From assembly GCA_009920815.1 (NCBI GenBank), contig RFZH01000062.1, forward strand, positions 1 to 10,983: DNA of 10,983 bases. The letters run 5' to 3'. Position 1 is the stretch's first letter, and each line of letters begins with the position of its first letter. This document shows positions 1-6,402 of this stretch, piece after piece. The notes under the pieces were generated by a model. The model saw only the letters and a program-made list of their open reading frames with translations. It did not search any database and had not been told where the DNA came from. A program made the translations under genes and the position numbers. The DNA is from Paracoccaceae bacterium. GTDB taxonomy: Bacteria; Pseudomonadota; Alphaproteobacteria; Rhodobacterales; Rhodobacteraceae.

Positions 1-510
1 TTTCCTGGCATCCAAGGGGGCCCCTTGATGCACGTCATCGCCGCCAAAGCTGTCGCCTTTGGCGAAGCGCTGCACCCCTCGTTTAAAACCTACATCAAAC
101 AAGTGATCAAAAACGCCCAAGCTCTGTCTGACGAATTGATTAAAGGCGGCTTGGACACTGTGACCCACGGCACAGACACGCATCTGTTGTTGGTTGACCT
201 GCGCCCAAAAGGTGTAAAAGGCAACGCCACGGAAAAGGCATTGGGCCGCGCGCACATTACTTGCAACAAAAACGGCGTTCCGTTTGACCCTGAAAAACCA
301 ACCGTGACATCGGGCATCCGCTTGGGCTCACCTGCGGGCACAACGCGCGGCTTTGGCGAAGAGGAATTCCGCCAAATCGGTCGCTGGATCATCGAGGTCG
401 TTGATGGACTGGCCGCAAATGGCGAAGAAGGCAACGCTGAGGTAGAAGAACGCGTCAAGGCAGAAGTGGCCGCATTGTGTGCCCGCTTCCCTATGTATCC
501 AAATTTGTGA
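1..510 (+). CDS. glyA: Serine hydroxymethyltransferase, C-terminal part (5' end outside window)
   Basis: The frame is open from base 1 and ends at TGA 508-510, giving the last 169 residues of a cytosolic PLP enzyme that interconverts serine plus tetrahydrofolate with glycine plus 5,10-methylene-tetrahydrofolate, the main source of one-carbon units. The fragment opens with FPGIQGGPLMHVIAAK, the conserved stretch that follows the PLP-lysine motif, so the Schiff-base lysine lies just upstream of the window. Later it has GTDTHLLLVDL, NKNGVPFDP and TSGIRLGSPAGTTRGFG; the Arg in TSGIR matches the residue known to bind the substrate carboxylate. The end, LCARFPMYPNL, is a normal SHMT C-terminus, so the 3' end is complete. 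An ATG at 28 is internal, not a start. No gene follows on the same strand for about 1.4 kb, so glyA ends its transcription unit. Confidence 0.97.
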   Translation, partial: FPGIQGGPLMHVIAAKAVAFGEALHPSFKTYIKQVIKNAQALSDELIKGGLDTVTHGTDTHLLLVDLRPKGVKGNATEKALGRAHITCNKNGVPFDPEKPTVTSGIRLGSPAGTTRGFGEEEFRQIGRWIIEVVDGLAANGEEGNAEVEERVKAEVAALCARFPMYPNL

Positions 511-573
511 TGCAAAACGCTCGCGGCAAAGTTCTCGCCGGTTGATCCCGCGGATGCTTTCGGCGGTGGATGT

Positions 574-619
574 GCCTAGACAGAAAGTGAACACATCACG
601 ATGTCATTTTCTGTCAGGC
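574..619. other. Long imperfect inverted repeat downstream of glyA
   Basis: The left arm GCCTAGACAGAAAGTGA (574-590) pairs with the right arm TCATTTTCTGTCAGGC (604-619), with one bulged A (578) and one G-T pair, making about 16 pairs. CATC (594-597) and GATG (600-603) can partly extend the stem into the loop. It starts 64 bp after the glyA stop. No T-run follows on the + strand (next bases AAATATCC), so it is not a textbook intrinsic terminator. It could stabilise the 3' end of the glyA mRNA, act as a factor-dependent or degenerate terminator, or be a decayed repeat. The structure is seen directly; the role is not. Confidence 0.5.
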
Positions 620-651
620 AAATATCCTGGGGGAATTCTGCGCAGCAGAAG

Positions 652-693
652 GGGGCAAAGCCCCGAATTGGTCGGGGGCGCATCGCGCCCCCG
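652..693 (-). terminator. Tandem GC hairpins after the nucleotidase gene
   Basis: Two perfect GC-rich hairpins lie side by side: GGGGC-AAA-GCCCC (652-664) and CGGGGGCGC-ATC-GCGCCCCCG (673-693). The second begins 6 bp beyond the stop codon of the minus-strand nucleotidase gene (700-702), the usual place for its terminator. The minus strand after the hairpins is only weakly T-rich; the + strand beyond 693 (AAACATTTATTTT) is more T-rich, so the element might also stop read-through from the glyA side. The hairpins are certain; calling them a terminator is inference. Confidence 0.55.
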
Positions 694-699
694 AAACAT

Positions 700-1800
700 T
701 TATTTTACGGTGATACGCCCATCCTTATAAGGCGTGACTGGACCTATTTTCGCCATATATTCCGCGGTCACATCCGCAAGGTCCGGGCCAAAATCATAAA
801 CGTTTTCGGCATCACGGAACATTTTGAACCCGTCCCCACCATTGCGCACATAGTTATTCGACACAACGCCGTAGGACTTTGCCAAATCAATCGGTGCGCC
901 ACCGACCATCACATCAGAAATCCGCCCACCGGCTGCAGCGGTTGGATCAACGGTGTATGACATTCCTGCAACTTGTGGGAAACGGCCCGCGCCCTCTTCC
1001 ATCTGGCTCACGCCGTTTTCCAATGCATCTACGATAGTTTGGCCTGTCACAAAAAACGTGGACAGGGTGTTTTGGAATGGTAAAACGGTCAAGACTTCAC
1101 CCATGGTCACAGGACCCGCATCGATAGACGCGCGAATACCGCCGCCATTTTGAATCGCTATTTCAATGCCTTGATCACGCACACGATCCAACATTGCATC
1201 TGCAATAAGATTGCCCATCGCACATTCACGCGCGCGACATTCATCTTTGGTCCCAATAATTTCTTGCGCTGTTTCGGCGACGACACGGTTGCGGATCTCT
1301 TCCAAACCGCCACGTTCAATGATGGCAGATTTTTGCAACTTGCCGTGCAAGAGTGCTTCACCACTAAAATCGGCGTTCGACATCAAAACGGGGAAATTTA
1401 CCGCATCCATAAATCCGCGAAGAACTTCTGGCCCGTCATCAAACTCGTGGTTGCCGACGGTCATTCCGTCATAACCAAGCTTGTTCATCATTTCGGCAGC
1501 TAGTTTGCCCTTGTAATATGTGTAAAACAGCGTTCCTTGGAATTGGTCGCCGCCATCCACCAGGATTGAATTATTTGACCGCGCGCGCGCCGCCGCGACT
1601 GCGCTTACTAACCGAGCAGAGCCTCCGAAGCATTTTCCTTCGGCATTATCTTCTGAAGAACACCCACTGTCATATTTCGAAATCGGCTCAAATCGCGCAT
1701 GAAAATCGTTGGTGTGCAAAATGGTCAATGAATAATCAGCCATTGCCATCCCGGTCATCATTGTGCTTGCCGCAACTGTTGTGAGAAATTTATGAATCAT
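700..1800 (-). CDS. Secreted 5'-nucleotidase/UshA-type protein with apparent internal deletion
   Basis: Intact family members are periplasmic two-domain enzymes that dephosphorylate nucleotides. I place the start at ATG 1798-1800, preceded by AAGGGGACGGAA, giving 366 residues; a reading 22 codons longer exists, but its start lies upstream of the likely promoter. Residues 1-21 look like a signal peptide cleaved after AMA. The metallophosphatase domain starts normally: LHTNDFHA (Asp32, His34), VDGGDQFQG (Asp85), GNHEFDDG (Asn117, His118). After residue 165 the protein jumps into LEEIRNRVVAE, normally the entry to the C-terminal domain. That domain looks complete, with NGGGIRASIDAG, VLPFQNTLSTF and the substrate-binding NNYVRNGGDGF. 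The missing stretch of about 150 residues normally carries the SHxG and GGHS-type motifs holding the remaining metal-binding histidines (His217, His252 and Gln254 in E. coli UshA). Family members are usually above 500 residues. The product is therefore probably inactive as a phosphatase, or the gap is an assembly error. Confidence 0.85.
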   Translation of the reverse strand: MIHKFLTTVAASTMMTGMAMADYSLTILHTNDFHARFEPISKYDSGCSSEDNAEGKCFGGSARLVSAVAAARARSNNSILVDGGDQFQGTLFYTYYKGKLAAEMMNKLGYDGMTVGNHEFDDGPEVLRGFMDAVNFPVLMSNADFSGEALLHGKLQKSAIIERGGLEEIRNRVVAETAQEIIGTKDECRARECAMGNLIADAMLDRVRDQGIEIAIQNGGGIRASIDAGPVTMGEVLTVLPFQNTLSTFFVTGQTIVDALENGVSQMEEGAGRFPQVAGMSYTVDPTAAAGGRISDVMVGGAPIDLAKSYGVVSNNYVRNGGDGFKMFRDAENVYDFGPDLADVTAEYMAKIGPVTPYKDGRITVK

Positions 1801-1825
1801 TTCCGTCCCCTTTGTTGGATGCGTT

Positions 1826-1854
1826 ATGTTTGCCGCAAAATCTGCGCCTGTCAA
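1826..1854 (-). promoter_or_regulatory. Candidate sigma-70 promoter of the nucleotidase gene
   Basis: On the minus strand a perfect TTGACA (1854-1849) is followed after 17 bp by AAACAT (1831-1826), a weak -10. Shifting the spacer to 20 bp gives CATAAC, a closer -10 match but at poor spacing. A start near 1819 would leave a leader of about 20 nt containing the AAGGGGA ribosome site and ATG 1800. The promoter lies inside the 22-codon upstream extension of the reading frame, which argues for the shorter start. Confidence 0.45.
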
Positions 1855-1925
1855 AACTCTTTGCAAACTGACGTAACAGTCACATGACGCTTGACGTTAT
1901 TCATCGGTTTTGAGAAGAGATCTCT

Positions 1926-2261
1926 ATGATTATTTACAAGATATTCCGCCCCGGTGAATGGGATGAGCTGCGTCAAAAGGGGACAACCCTCGGCGCGCCA
2001 ATAGATGTTGCAGATGGCTATGTGCATTTTTCGACGGCCGAACAGGTGCGCGAAACGGCAGCAAAGCATTTTGCAAACGCAGGGGATCTTGTATTGCTTG
2101 CCTGCGACACCGATGCCTTAGGTGCGGATCTAACGTGGGAAATTTCACGCGGCGATGCGCTTTTCCCACACCTGTACCGCCCGCTTAATATGGCGGATGT
2201 CGCTTGGAACGCCGCCCTTTTGCAAGGCCCCGATGGCCATATTTTTCCAGAGGGCATATAA
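1926..2261 (+). CDS. DUF952 family protein
   Basis: A 111-residue cytoplasmic protein of the DUF952 family, whose biochemical role I do not know. The family pattern is clear: an N-terminal YKIFRPGEWDEL, then DGYVHFSTAEQVRETAAKHF, then LTWEISRGDALFPHLYRPL with conserved Arg and His residues, and a short C-terminal tail. Length matches the family. The start ATG follows GAGAAGAGA, which overlaps a 10-bp palindrome (AGAGATCTCT, 1916-1925). The TAA stop overlaps the pyrD ATG by one base (TAATG), implying translational coupling. Some databases label such proteins glutathione S-transferase-like; nothing in this sequence supports that. It is divergent from the nucleotidase gene. Confidence 0.88.
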   Translation: MIIYKIFRPGEWDELRQKGTTLGAPIDVADGYVHFSTAEQVRETAAKHFANAGDLVLLACDTDALGADLTWEISRGDALFPHLYRPLNMADVAWNAALLQGPDGHIFPEGI

Positions 2262-3319
2262 TGCGCTTAATCGAACAAATAGGCCTAAAGGCGCTCTATG
2301 GCTTTGACCCCGAAACGGCACACGGTTTGGCGATCCGCGCGCTTAAATTTGGGCTAGGCCCCTCTGTGGGGCAAGTGACCTCGCCACGGCTTAGAACTCG
2401 TGTTGCAGGCTTGGATTTACTCAACCCCATTGGATTGGCTGCCGGCTTTGACAAAAACGCAGAGGTGATCGAACCACTTGGAAAGTGCGGATTTGGCTTT
2501 ATCGAAGTGGGTGCTGCAACGCCACGTCCACAACCTGGCAATCCAAAGCCACGTCTTTTTCGCCTGACCAAAGATCGCGCGGCCATAAACCGATTTGGGT
2601 TCAACAACCAAGGTATGGATGCGATCGCGAACCGTTTGGCAAATCGGCCGAAAAACGGTGTTATCGGCTTGAACCTAGGCGCAAACAAAGACAGCCAAGA
2701 CCGCGCTGCCGATTTTGCCAAAGTGCTGGCGCGCTGCGGTGCACATTTGGATTTCGCAACGGTTAATGTATCCAGCCCAAACACAGAAAAACTACGTGAT
2801 TTACAAGGCAAAGATGCACTTAGCGCCCTTTTGAATGGGGTCATCGACGCGAACGACCAATTAGAAAAGCCCATTTCGATATTCCTAAAAATCGCACCTG
2901 ATCTTGCGGATCAAGACTTGATAGATATTGCACAGGTGGCGCGTGACACCCGTATTCATGGAATTATCGCGACGAACACGACGCTGTCGCGTGACGGACT
3001 GAAATCCGCCCATCGTGGCCAAATGGGGGGGCTCTCAGGTGCCCCGTTGTTTGAAAAGTCGACCCACGTCTTGGCGCGTTTGTCACAACTGACAGATGGT
3101 GAAATCCCGCTGATTGGTGTGGGTGGTGTCGCAACGCCTGAGCACGCTTATCAAAAAATTCGCGCGGGGGCGTCAGCGGTTCAACTGTATACTGCTCTCG
3201 TTTATGGTGGAATGTCATCGGTGACTGATATCGTCCGAGGTCTTGAGGCGCTGTTAGAGCGCGATGGATTTGCAAATGTTGCAGATGCGGTTGGCAGCGG
3301 TCGGAACGATTGGTTATGA
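2261..3319 (+). CDS. pyrD: Dihydroorotate dehydrogenase (quinone), class 2
   Basis: Oxidises dihydroorotate to orotate in pyrimidine synthesis, using FMN and passing electrons to membrane quinone. The chosen ATG 2261 gives 352 residues and follows AGAGGG at good spacing; a longer reading from 2204 would run into DUF952. The N-terminal segment (about 1-40, MRLIEQIGLKALYGFDPETA) is the class 2 extension that docks to the membrane. Then come NPIGLAAGFDKNAE (about 55-68), the FMN site; INRFGFNNQGMD (109-120); NLGANK; VNVSSPNT with the class 2 catalytic serine at 172; LKIAPDL; IATNTTLSRDG; GGLSGAPLF; GVGGV and GASAVQLYTALVY, the phosphate-binding end of the barrel. All core motifs are present. It overlaps both neighbours by a few bases, so DUF952, pyrD and arsC are probably one transcript. 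Confidence 0.97.
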   Translation: MRLIEQIGLKALYGFDPETAHGLAIRALKFGLGPSVGQVTSPRLRTRVAGLDLLNPIGLAAGFDKNAEVIEPLGKCGFGFIEVGAATPRPQPGNPKPRLFRLTKDRAAINRFGFNNQGMDAIANRLANRPKNGVIGLNLGANKDSQDRAADFAKVLARCGAHLDFATVNVSSPNTEKLRDLQGKDALSALLNGVIDANDQLEKPISIFLKIAPDLADQDLIDIAQVARDTRIHGIIATNTTLSRDGLKSAHRGQMGGLSGAPLFEKSTHVLARLSQLTDGEIPLIGVGGVATPEHAYQKIRAGASAVQLYTALVYGGMSSVTDIVRGLEALLERDGFANVADAVGSGRNDWL

Positions 3320-3657
3320 TCACTATCTGGCATAATCCGCGCTGTTCAAAGTCGCGCCAAACATTAGCACTTTTGATCAACAAGGGCATTAAGGTCGACA
3401 CGGTTGAGTATCTTAAAATCGCGCCAACCACCGACGAAATTAAATCTGTGCTTGAAAAACTGGCGATCGCGCCGATTGACATGATGCGCACGAAAGAAGC
3501 AGAGTTCAAGGACCTTGGGCTTTCTCGTGATGCCTCGGACGCGCTTTTAATCGAGGCTATGGCCACACATCCTGTGTTGATTGAGCGGCCAATCGTAATC
3601 ACCGAAACCAAGGCAGCGATTGGCCGTCCACCCGAAGCGGTTCTGGCTATTTTATAG
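3316..3657 (+). CDS. arsC: Glutaredoxin-type arsenate reductase (ArsC family)
   Basis: A 113-residue thioredoxin-fold protein. WHNPRCSKSRQTL contains the catalytic Cys10, with His6 where the plasmid R773 enzyme has His8. Arg58 (MMRTKEAEF), Arg91 (LIERPIV) and Arg104 (AIGRPPEAVL) align with the three arginines that bind arsenate and form the active pocket in that enzyme. Cys10 is the only cysteine, as expected of the glutaredoxin-linked class. The start ATG overlaps the pyrD stop (ATGA), so translation is likely coupled. No arsR or arsenite pump is nearby, so arsenate may not be the true physiological substrate; the YfgD/ArsC-like subgroup is often found without ars genes. The 3' end overlaps the converging MATE gene by 11 bp. 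Confidence 0.88.
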   Translation: MITIWHNPRCSKSRQTLALLINKGIKVDTVEYLKIAPTTDEIKSVLEKLAIAPIDMMRTKEAEFKDLGLSRDASDALLIEAMATHPVLIERPIVITETKAAIGRPPEAVLAIL

Positions 3658-4975
3658 CGTAAGCGTCTAACGCTCTGATGTCCTTTTCGATCTGCGGATA
3701 ACGCAAACCAAGGGTCAGGCCGCGGGCTGCAAACGAAATCAAAAAAGCGATCCATAACCCATGATTGCCAAAGTTTGGCAGTAAAATCATCAAGGCCGCC
3801 AAATAAACAATCAAACTCACCGCCATCATATTACGCATGTCAGGACCACGCGTAGCCCCGATAAATATACCGTCGAGCATCCACGGAAAAACGCCAATGA
3901 TCGGCACGAAAACCATATAAGGCAGATAAACCCGTGCCATCACTTGGACGGTTTCTACCTTGGCCATGGTATCTATTATCTGACCACCAAACAGCCAAAA
4001 CGCAACCGCACCCAATAGACCCACGGCGACGCCCCATTGACCACATTTAATAACCGCCTCGCGTAAACGCACGATCGAGCGTGCGCCAACAGCCTGGCCA
4101 ACCAATGCTTCAACGGTAAAGGCAAAGCCATCCATGCCGTAAGCCGTGATCGAAATGAACTGCAAAAGCACCTGATTGGCCGCGAGGGTATCGTCGTCAA
4201 AGTCTGATCCGATCAATAAAAACGATACAAACATGATTTGCAGCATCAGTGAACGCAGCAAGATATCGCGATTAACAACCGTCATCTTTAACAATTTTAC
4301 GCGGTCCATTATGTGGGGCCAGATCCATGTTTGCGCATTGCGCAACGTCGCACGGCATAAAAACAGCGCAGTCAAAAGCCCACCCCATTCCGCGATAAGT
4401 GTGGCATAGGCCACGCCTTCGATGCCTGCCCCCAGCCCCAGAACGAACCATAAATCCAGTACGATATTTGCCGCATTCATCCCAAATTGGATGATGAAAA
4501 CGTCGCGCGTCCGCTCGGTCCCGATCAGCCAGCCTGACAAACCATAAACCGCGATGACAGCCGGGGCCGAGTAAATACGAATTTCAAGGTAAAGTCGCGC
4601 CAAGCGTTCGACTTCGGTTGAGGCCGGCGAAATCATAAATGCCCCAGTGAATAGCAAGCCCTGAATCAAGATCAACATACAGCCCACAACCACGCCAAAC
4701 ACCAAGACGCGGGCAAAGATAGCCGCCAATTCGCGGGCATCGCCCGCCCCAACGGCCTGCGCAGCAAACCCTGTGGTGCCCATGCGTAAAAACCCAAACA
4801 TCCAAAAAATGGCGTTCAAGACAATGGCCCCGATTCCAACCGCACCGATTGCTGCCGCATTGCCCAGCTGTCCAATGACGCCTGTGTCCACAGCCCCTAA
4901 AATGGGAACTGTCACATTTGACAATACAACAGGAAGCGCGATCGCAAGCACACGCGTGTGAGTAATTGGTCGCAT
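3647..4975 (-). CDS. MATE-family (DinF-like) multidrug/metabolite exporter
   Basis: A 442-residue, strongly hydrophobic inner-membrane protein of the size and pattern of a MATE antiporter with twelve expected membrane helices in two similar halves. The N-terminus reads THTRVLAIALPVVLSNVTVP, then GAVDTGVIGQLG, the helix-1/2 signature with an acidic residue, and FGFLRMGTTGFAAQAVGAGD, typical of the DinF branch. The second half starts near residue 230 (RDILLRSLMLQIMF) and has AANQVLLQFISITAYGMDGF and EALVGQAVGARS, repeating the first-half pattern. It should exchange Na+ or H+ for an organic substrate, which cannot be told from sequence. The ATG is 6 bp after the stop of the upstream thioesterase gene, so it is the last gene of a three-gene operon. 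The ribosome site is weak, again suggesting coupling. Confidence 0.93.
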   Translation of the reverse strand: MRPITHTRVLAIALPVVLSNVTVPILGAVDTGVIGQLGNAAAIGAVGIGAIVLNAIFWMFGFLRMGTTGFAAQAVGAGDARELAAIFARVLVFGVVVGCMLILIQGLLFTGAFMISPASTEVERLARLYLEIRIYSAPAVIAVYGLSGWLIGTERTRDVFIIQFGMNAANIVLDLWFVLGLGAGIEGVAYATLIAEWGGLLTALFLCRATLRNAQTWIWPHIMDRVKLLKMTVVNRDILLRSLMLQIMFVSFLLIGSDFDDDTLAANQVLLQFISITAYGMDGFAFTVEALVGQAVGARSIVRLREAVIKCGQWGVAVGLLGAVAFWLFGGQIIDTMAKVETVQVMARVYLPYMVFVPIIGVFPWMLDGIFIGATRGPDMRNMMAVSLIVYLAALMILLPNFGNHGLWIAFLISFAARGLTLGLRYPQIEKDIRALDAYAIK

Positions 4976-4981
4976 GACAGA

Positions 4982-5491
4982 CTAGGTCACAACTTGGGGC
5001 ACAATAAAATGGCCAGATGCGGTCGCGAATAAACGCGATCTATTATCCTGCCATGCTTCGACCGAAACAGATGCATATCGACGTCCAGCACGATTGATAC
5101 GCGCACGCGCATATCCATCGCGCGGCAAACCGGAGCGCAAATAATCAACGGTAAAGTCAATGGTTTTTGGCATCAGCAGCGTCTTGCCAATTTCGATATC
5201 ATCTGGTGCCATATGGTCGTTCTCGATGGCATTCCAAAGTGTTGACCACGTCAGTTCAATGACACTTGCAATTTCCAAAAAGGCCGCAGTTGCGCCACCG
5301 TGCAATGCAGGCAACGCGGGATTACCGACCAGATCATCCCGAAACGGCATGATGGCCGTTAATTCATCACCGCGCCGTTCAAAGTAGATACCCATGAAAT
5401 TGACATAAGGAATTGAGGCAACCAAACGACGCAAGGCAACATCACGTCGCTGTTTTATCACTTGAACGGGTTCAGGCGTCATTTTAGCCAT
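4982..5491 (-). CDS. PaaI-type hotdog acyl-CoA thioesterase (second of pair)
   Basis: A 169-residue hotdog-fold protein of the PaaI/4HBT class, which hydrolyses acyl-CoA thioesters in the cytosol. The HGG motif starts at His64 (PALHGGATAAFLE), and nine residues on, where the family's catalytic acid sits, there is Glu73 rather than Asp. Then come IDFTVDYLRSGLPRDGYARA, the central strand, and FATASGHFIVP at the end. About 20 residues of charged N-terminus precede the fold. The ATG at 5491 follows AGGGATCTAAAT, which lies across the stop of the preceding gene; the two genes are 2 bp apart. The native substrate is unknown. Being next to its paralogue and opposite a beta-oxidation locus, it may act on acyl-CoA intermediates. 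Confidence 0.9.
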   Translation of the reverse strand: MAKMTPEPVQVIKQRRDVALRRLVASIPYVNFMGIYFERRGDELTAIMPFRDDLVGNPALPALHGGATAAFLEIASVIELTWSTLWNAIENDHMAPDDIEIGKTLLMPKTIDFTVDYLRSGLPRDGYARARINRAGRRYASVSVEAWQDNRSRLFATASGHFIVPQVVT

Positions 5492-5493
5492 AT

Positions 5494-5913
5494 TTAGATC
5501 CCTGTTACAAAAGTGCCTGACGCCATTGCGACCGGCTTATCGTCACGCGTATCTGTCGCAATCGCACGTACAAATGCAACTGTGCGCGTCATGTTATAAC
5601 ATGTCGCAGTCGCGCGTATTGGCTGGCCCGGCGCAGCCGGCCGCATGTAATCAACGCGCAAGTCTATTGTCGCAGTTGCACCTTTGTGATCTGGGTGCGC
5701 AAAAACCGCGGCACCGCTGCATGTGTCCAGTAATGCATAGACCGCGCCGCCGTGGATAACGCCTGTGGCAGGATCACCTATAAACCGTGGGTCATACGGC
5801 ATCTCCATCGTGACTTCGCCCTCTGAACTAGAAATAAAGCGCATCCCAAGCGCTTTTGCGTGCGGCAAAGCATTGATAAGCGCCTGTGCTGCGTCTTTTG
5901 AGGCTTCTGTCAT
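5494..5913 (-). CDS. PaaI-type hotdog acyl-CoA thioesterase (first of pair)
   Basis: A 139-residue thioesterase of the hotdog fold. It has TGVIHGGAVYALLDTCSG with His54 and the family acid Asp63 at the standard nine-residue distance, then ATIDLRVDYMRPA, the central strand with its usual R-Y-R-P style motif, and PVAMASGTFV at the C-terminus. The start is uncertain: ATG 5913 gives MTEASKDAAQ and has a weak CGGAA site 9 nt upstream; an ATG at 5937 and a TTG at 5964 are in frame, but both lack a ribosome site and add residues unlike the family. It is the first gene of the minus-strand operon with the second thioesterase and the MATE exporter, and is divergent from the first MerR gene, which might control it. 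Confidence 0.88.
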   Translation of the reverse strand: MTEASKDAAQALINALPHAKALGMRFISSSEGEVTMEMPYDPRFIGDPATGVIHGGAVYALLDTCSGAAVFAHPDHKGATATIDLRVDYMRPAAPGQPIRATATCYNMTRTVAFVRAIATDTRDDKPVAMASGTFVTGI

Positions 5914-5973
5914 TGGTTTTTTTCCGTTTTGCCCCATATGACGGACAAATGAAAAATTTGGCAAGGCCCGAGT

Positions 5974-6008
5974 TGCCCTTTCTGATGCTTAAGCTTAACC
6001 TTAGGGCA
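5974..6008. promoter_or_regulatory. Nested inverted repeats between divergent thioesterase and merR genes
   Basis: The 109-bp divergent region holds a perfect 10-bp palindrome TTAAGCTTAA (5989-5998) set between inverted arms TGCCCT (5974-5979) and AGGGCA (6003-6008). A weak promoter for the MerR gene could use TTGCCC (5973-5978), 17 bp, and TAACCT (5996-6001), placing the palindrome across the spacer and -10. This would suit an operator bound by a dimeric regulator controlling both directions, possibly autoregulation by the adjacent MerR protein. The repeats are seen; binding is inference. Confidence 0.35.
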
Positions 6009-6022
6009 CAGTGAGGTACGAG

Positions 6023-6397
6023 ATGAGTGACAGCAAACTAACATTCAAGGAAATGTGTGCAAAATTTGATGTAACGCCGCGCACGTTGCGGTATTATGAA
6101 TACATCGAATTACTGCAGCCAGAACGCCAAGGGCGGTCGCGGTATTATGGTCCTCGTGAATGTGCGCGCATGACGCTGATCCTGAGGGGGCGCAAATTTG
6201 GCTTTCAACTCGAAGAGCTTAGGCAATGGCTATTAATTTACGATCAAGAGGGCACCAAGACGCAAATGCGCGTTTTTGTCGATATGGCAGATCGCAAATT
6301 AATAGAGCTGGAAGAGCAGCAAAAACTTTTGCAAGAGACTATCGAAGAACTCAAAGATCTAAGAAAAACCACGCAATCTCTCGTGGCGTCAAGTTGA
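6023..6397 (+). CDS. MerR-family transcriptional regulator (first paralogue)
   Basis: A 124-residue DNA-binding regulator. The N-terminal winged helix-turn-helix is clear: FKEMCAKFDVTPRTLRYYE (about 8-26), then ERQGRSRYYGPRECARMTLILRGRKFGF, with the second helix pair and wing. Residues about 85-118 (ADRKLIELEEQQKLLQETIE) form the dimerising coiled coil. There is no metal-binding cysteine loop; the two cysteines (12 and 48) lie within the DNA-binding domain, so it is not a metal sensor of the MerR/CueR type. ATG 6023 is chosen because GAGG lies 6 nt upstream; a GTG at 6011 in the same frame has no ribosome site. Its place upstream of acyl-CoA dehydrogenases resembles LiuR-type MerR regulators of branched-chain amino acid and fatty acid catabolism (known of that group; assignment here is inference). 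Confidence 0.9.
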   Translation: MSDSKLTFKEMCAKFDVTPRTLRYYEYIELLQPERQGRSRYYGPRECARMTLILRGRKFGFQLEELRQWLLIYDQEGTKTQMRVFVDMADRKLIELEEQQKLLQETIEELKDLRKTTQSLVASS

Positions 6398-6402
6398 CGC
6401 GA

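Noticed and set aside
1150..1503. Plus-strand open frames antisense to the nucleotidase, near the deletion join
   Set aside because: I considered whether an inserted gene had replaced the missing segment. The frames lie over conserved nucleotidase sequence on both sides of the join and show no domain.
700..1800. Calling the nucleotidase a plain pseudogene
   Set aside because: The frame is uninterrupted, and the signal peptide, promoter and C-terminal domain are all intact, so loss of expression cannot be claimed; it is described as a coding region with an internal deletion.
2964..3755. Minus-strand open frame of 263 codons spanning pyrD and the arsC-like gene
   Set aside because: It crosses two confidently assigned genes and part of the MATE gene, and its composition is arginine/serine-rich as expected of a shadow frame.
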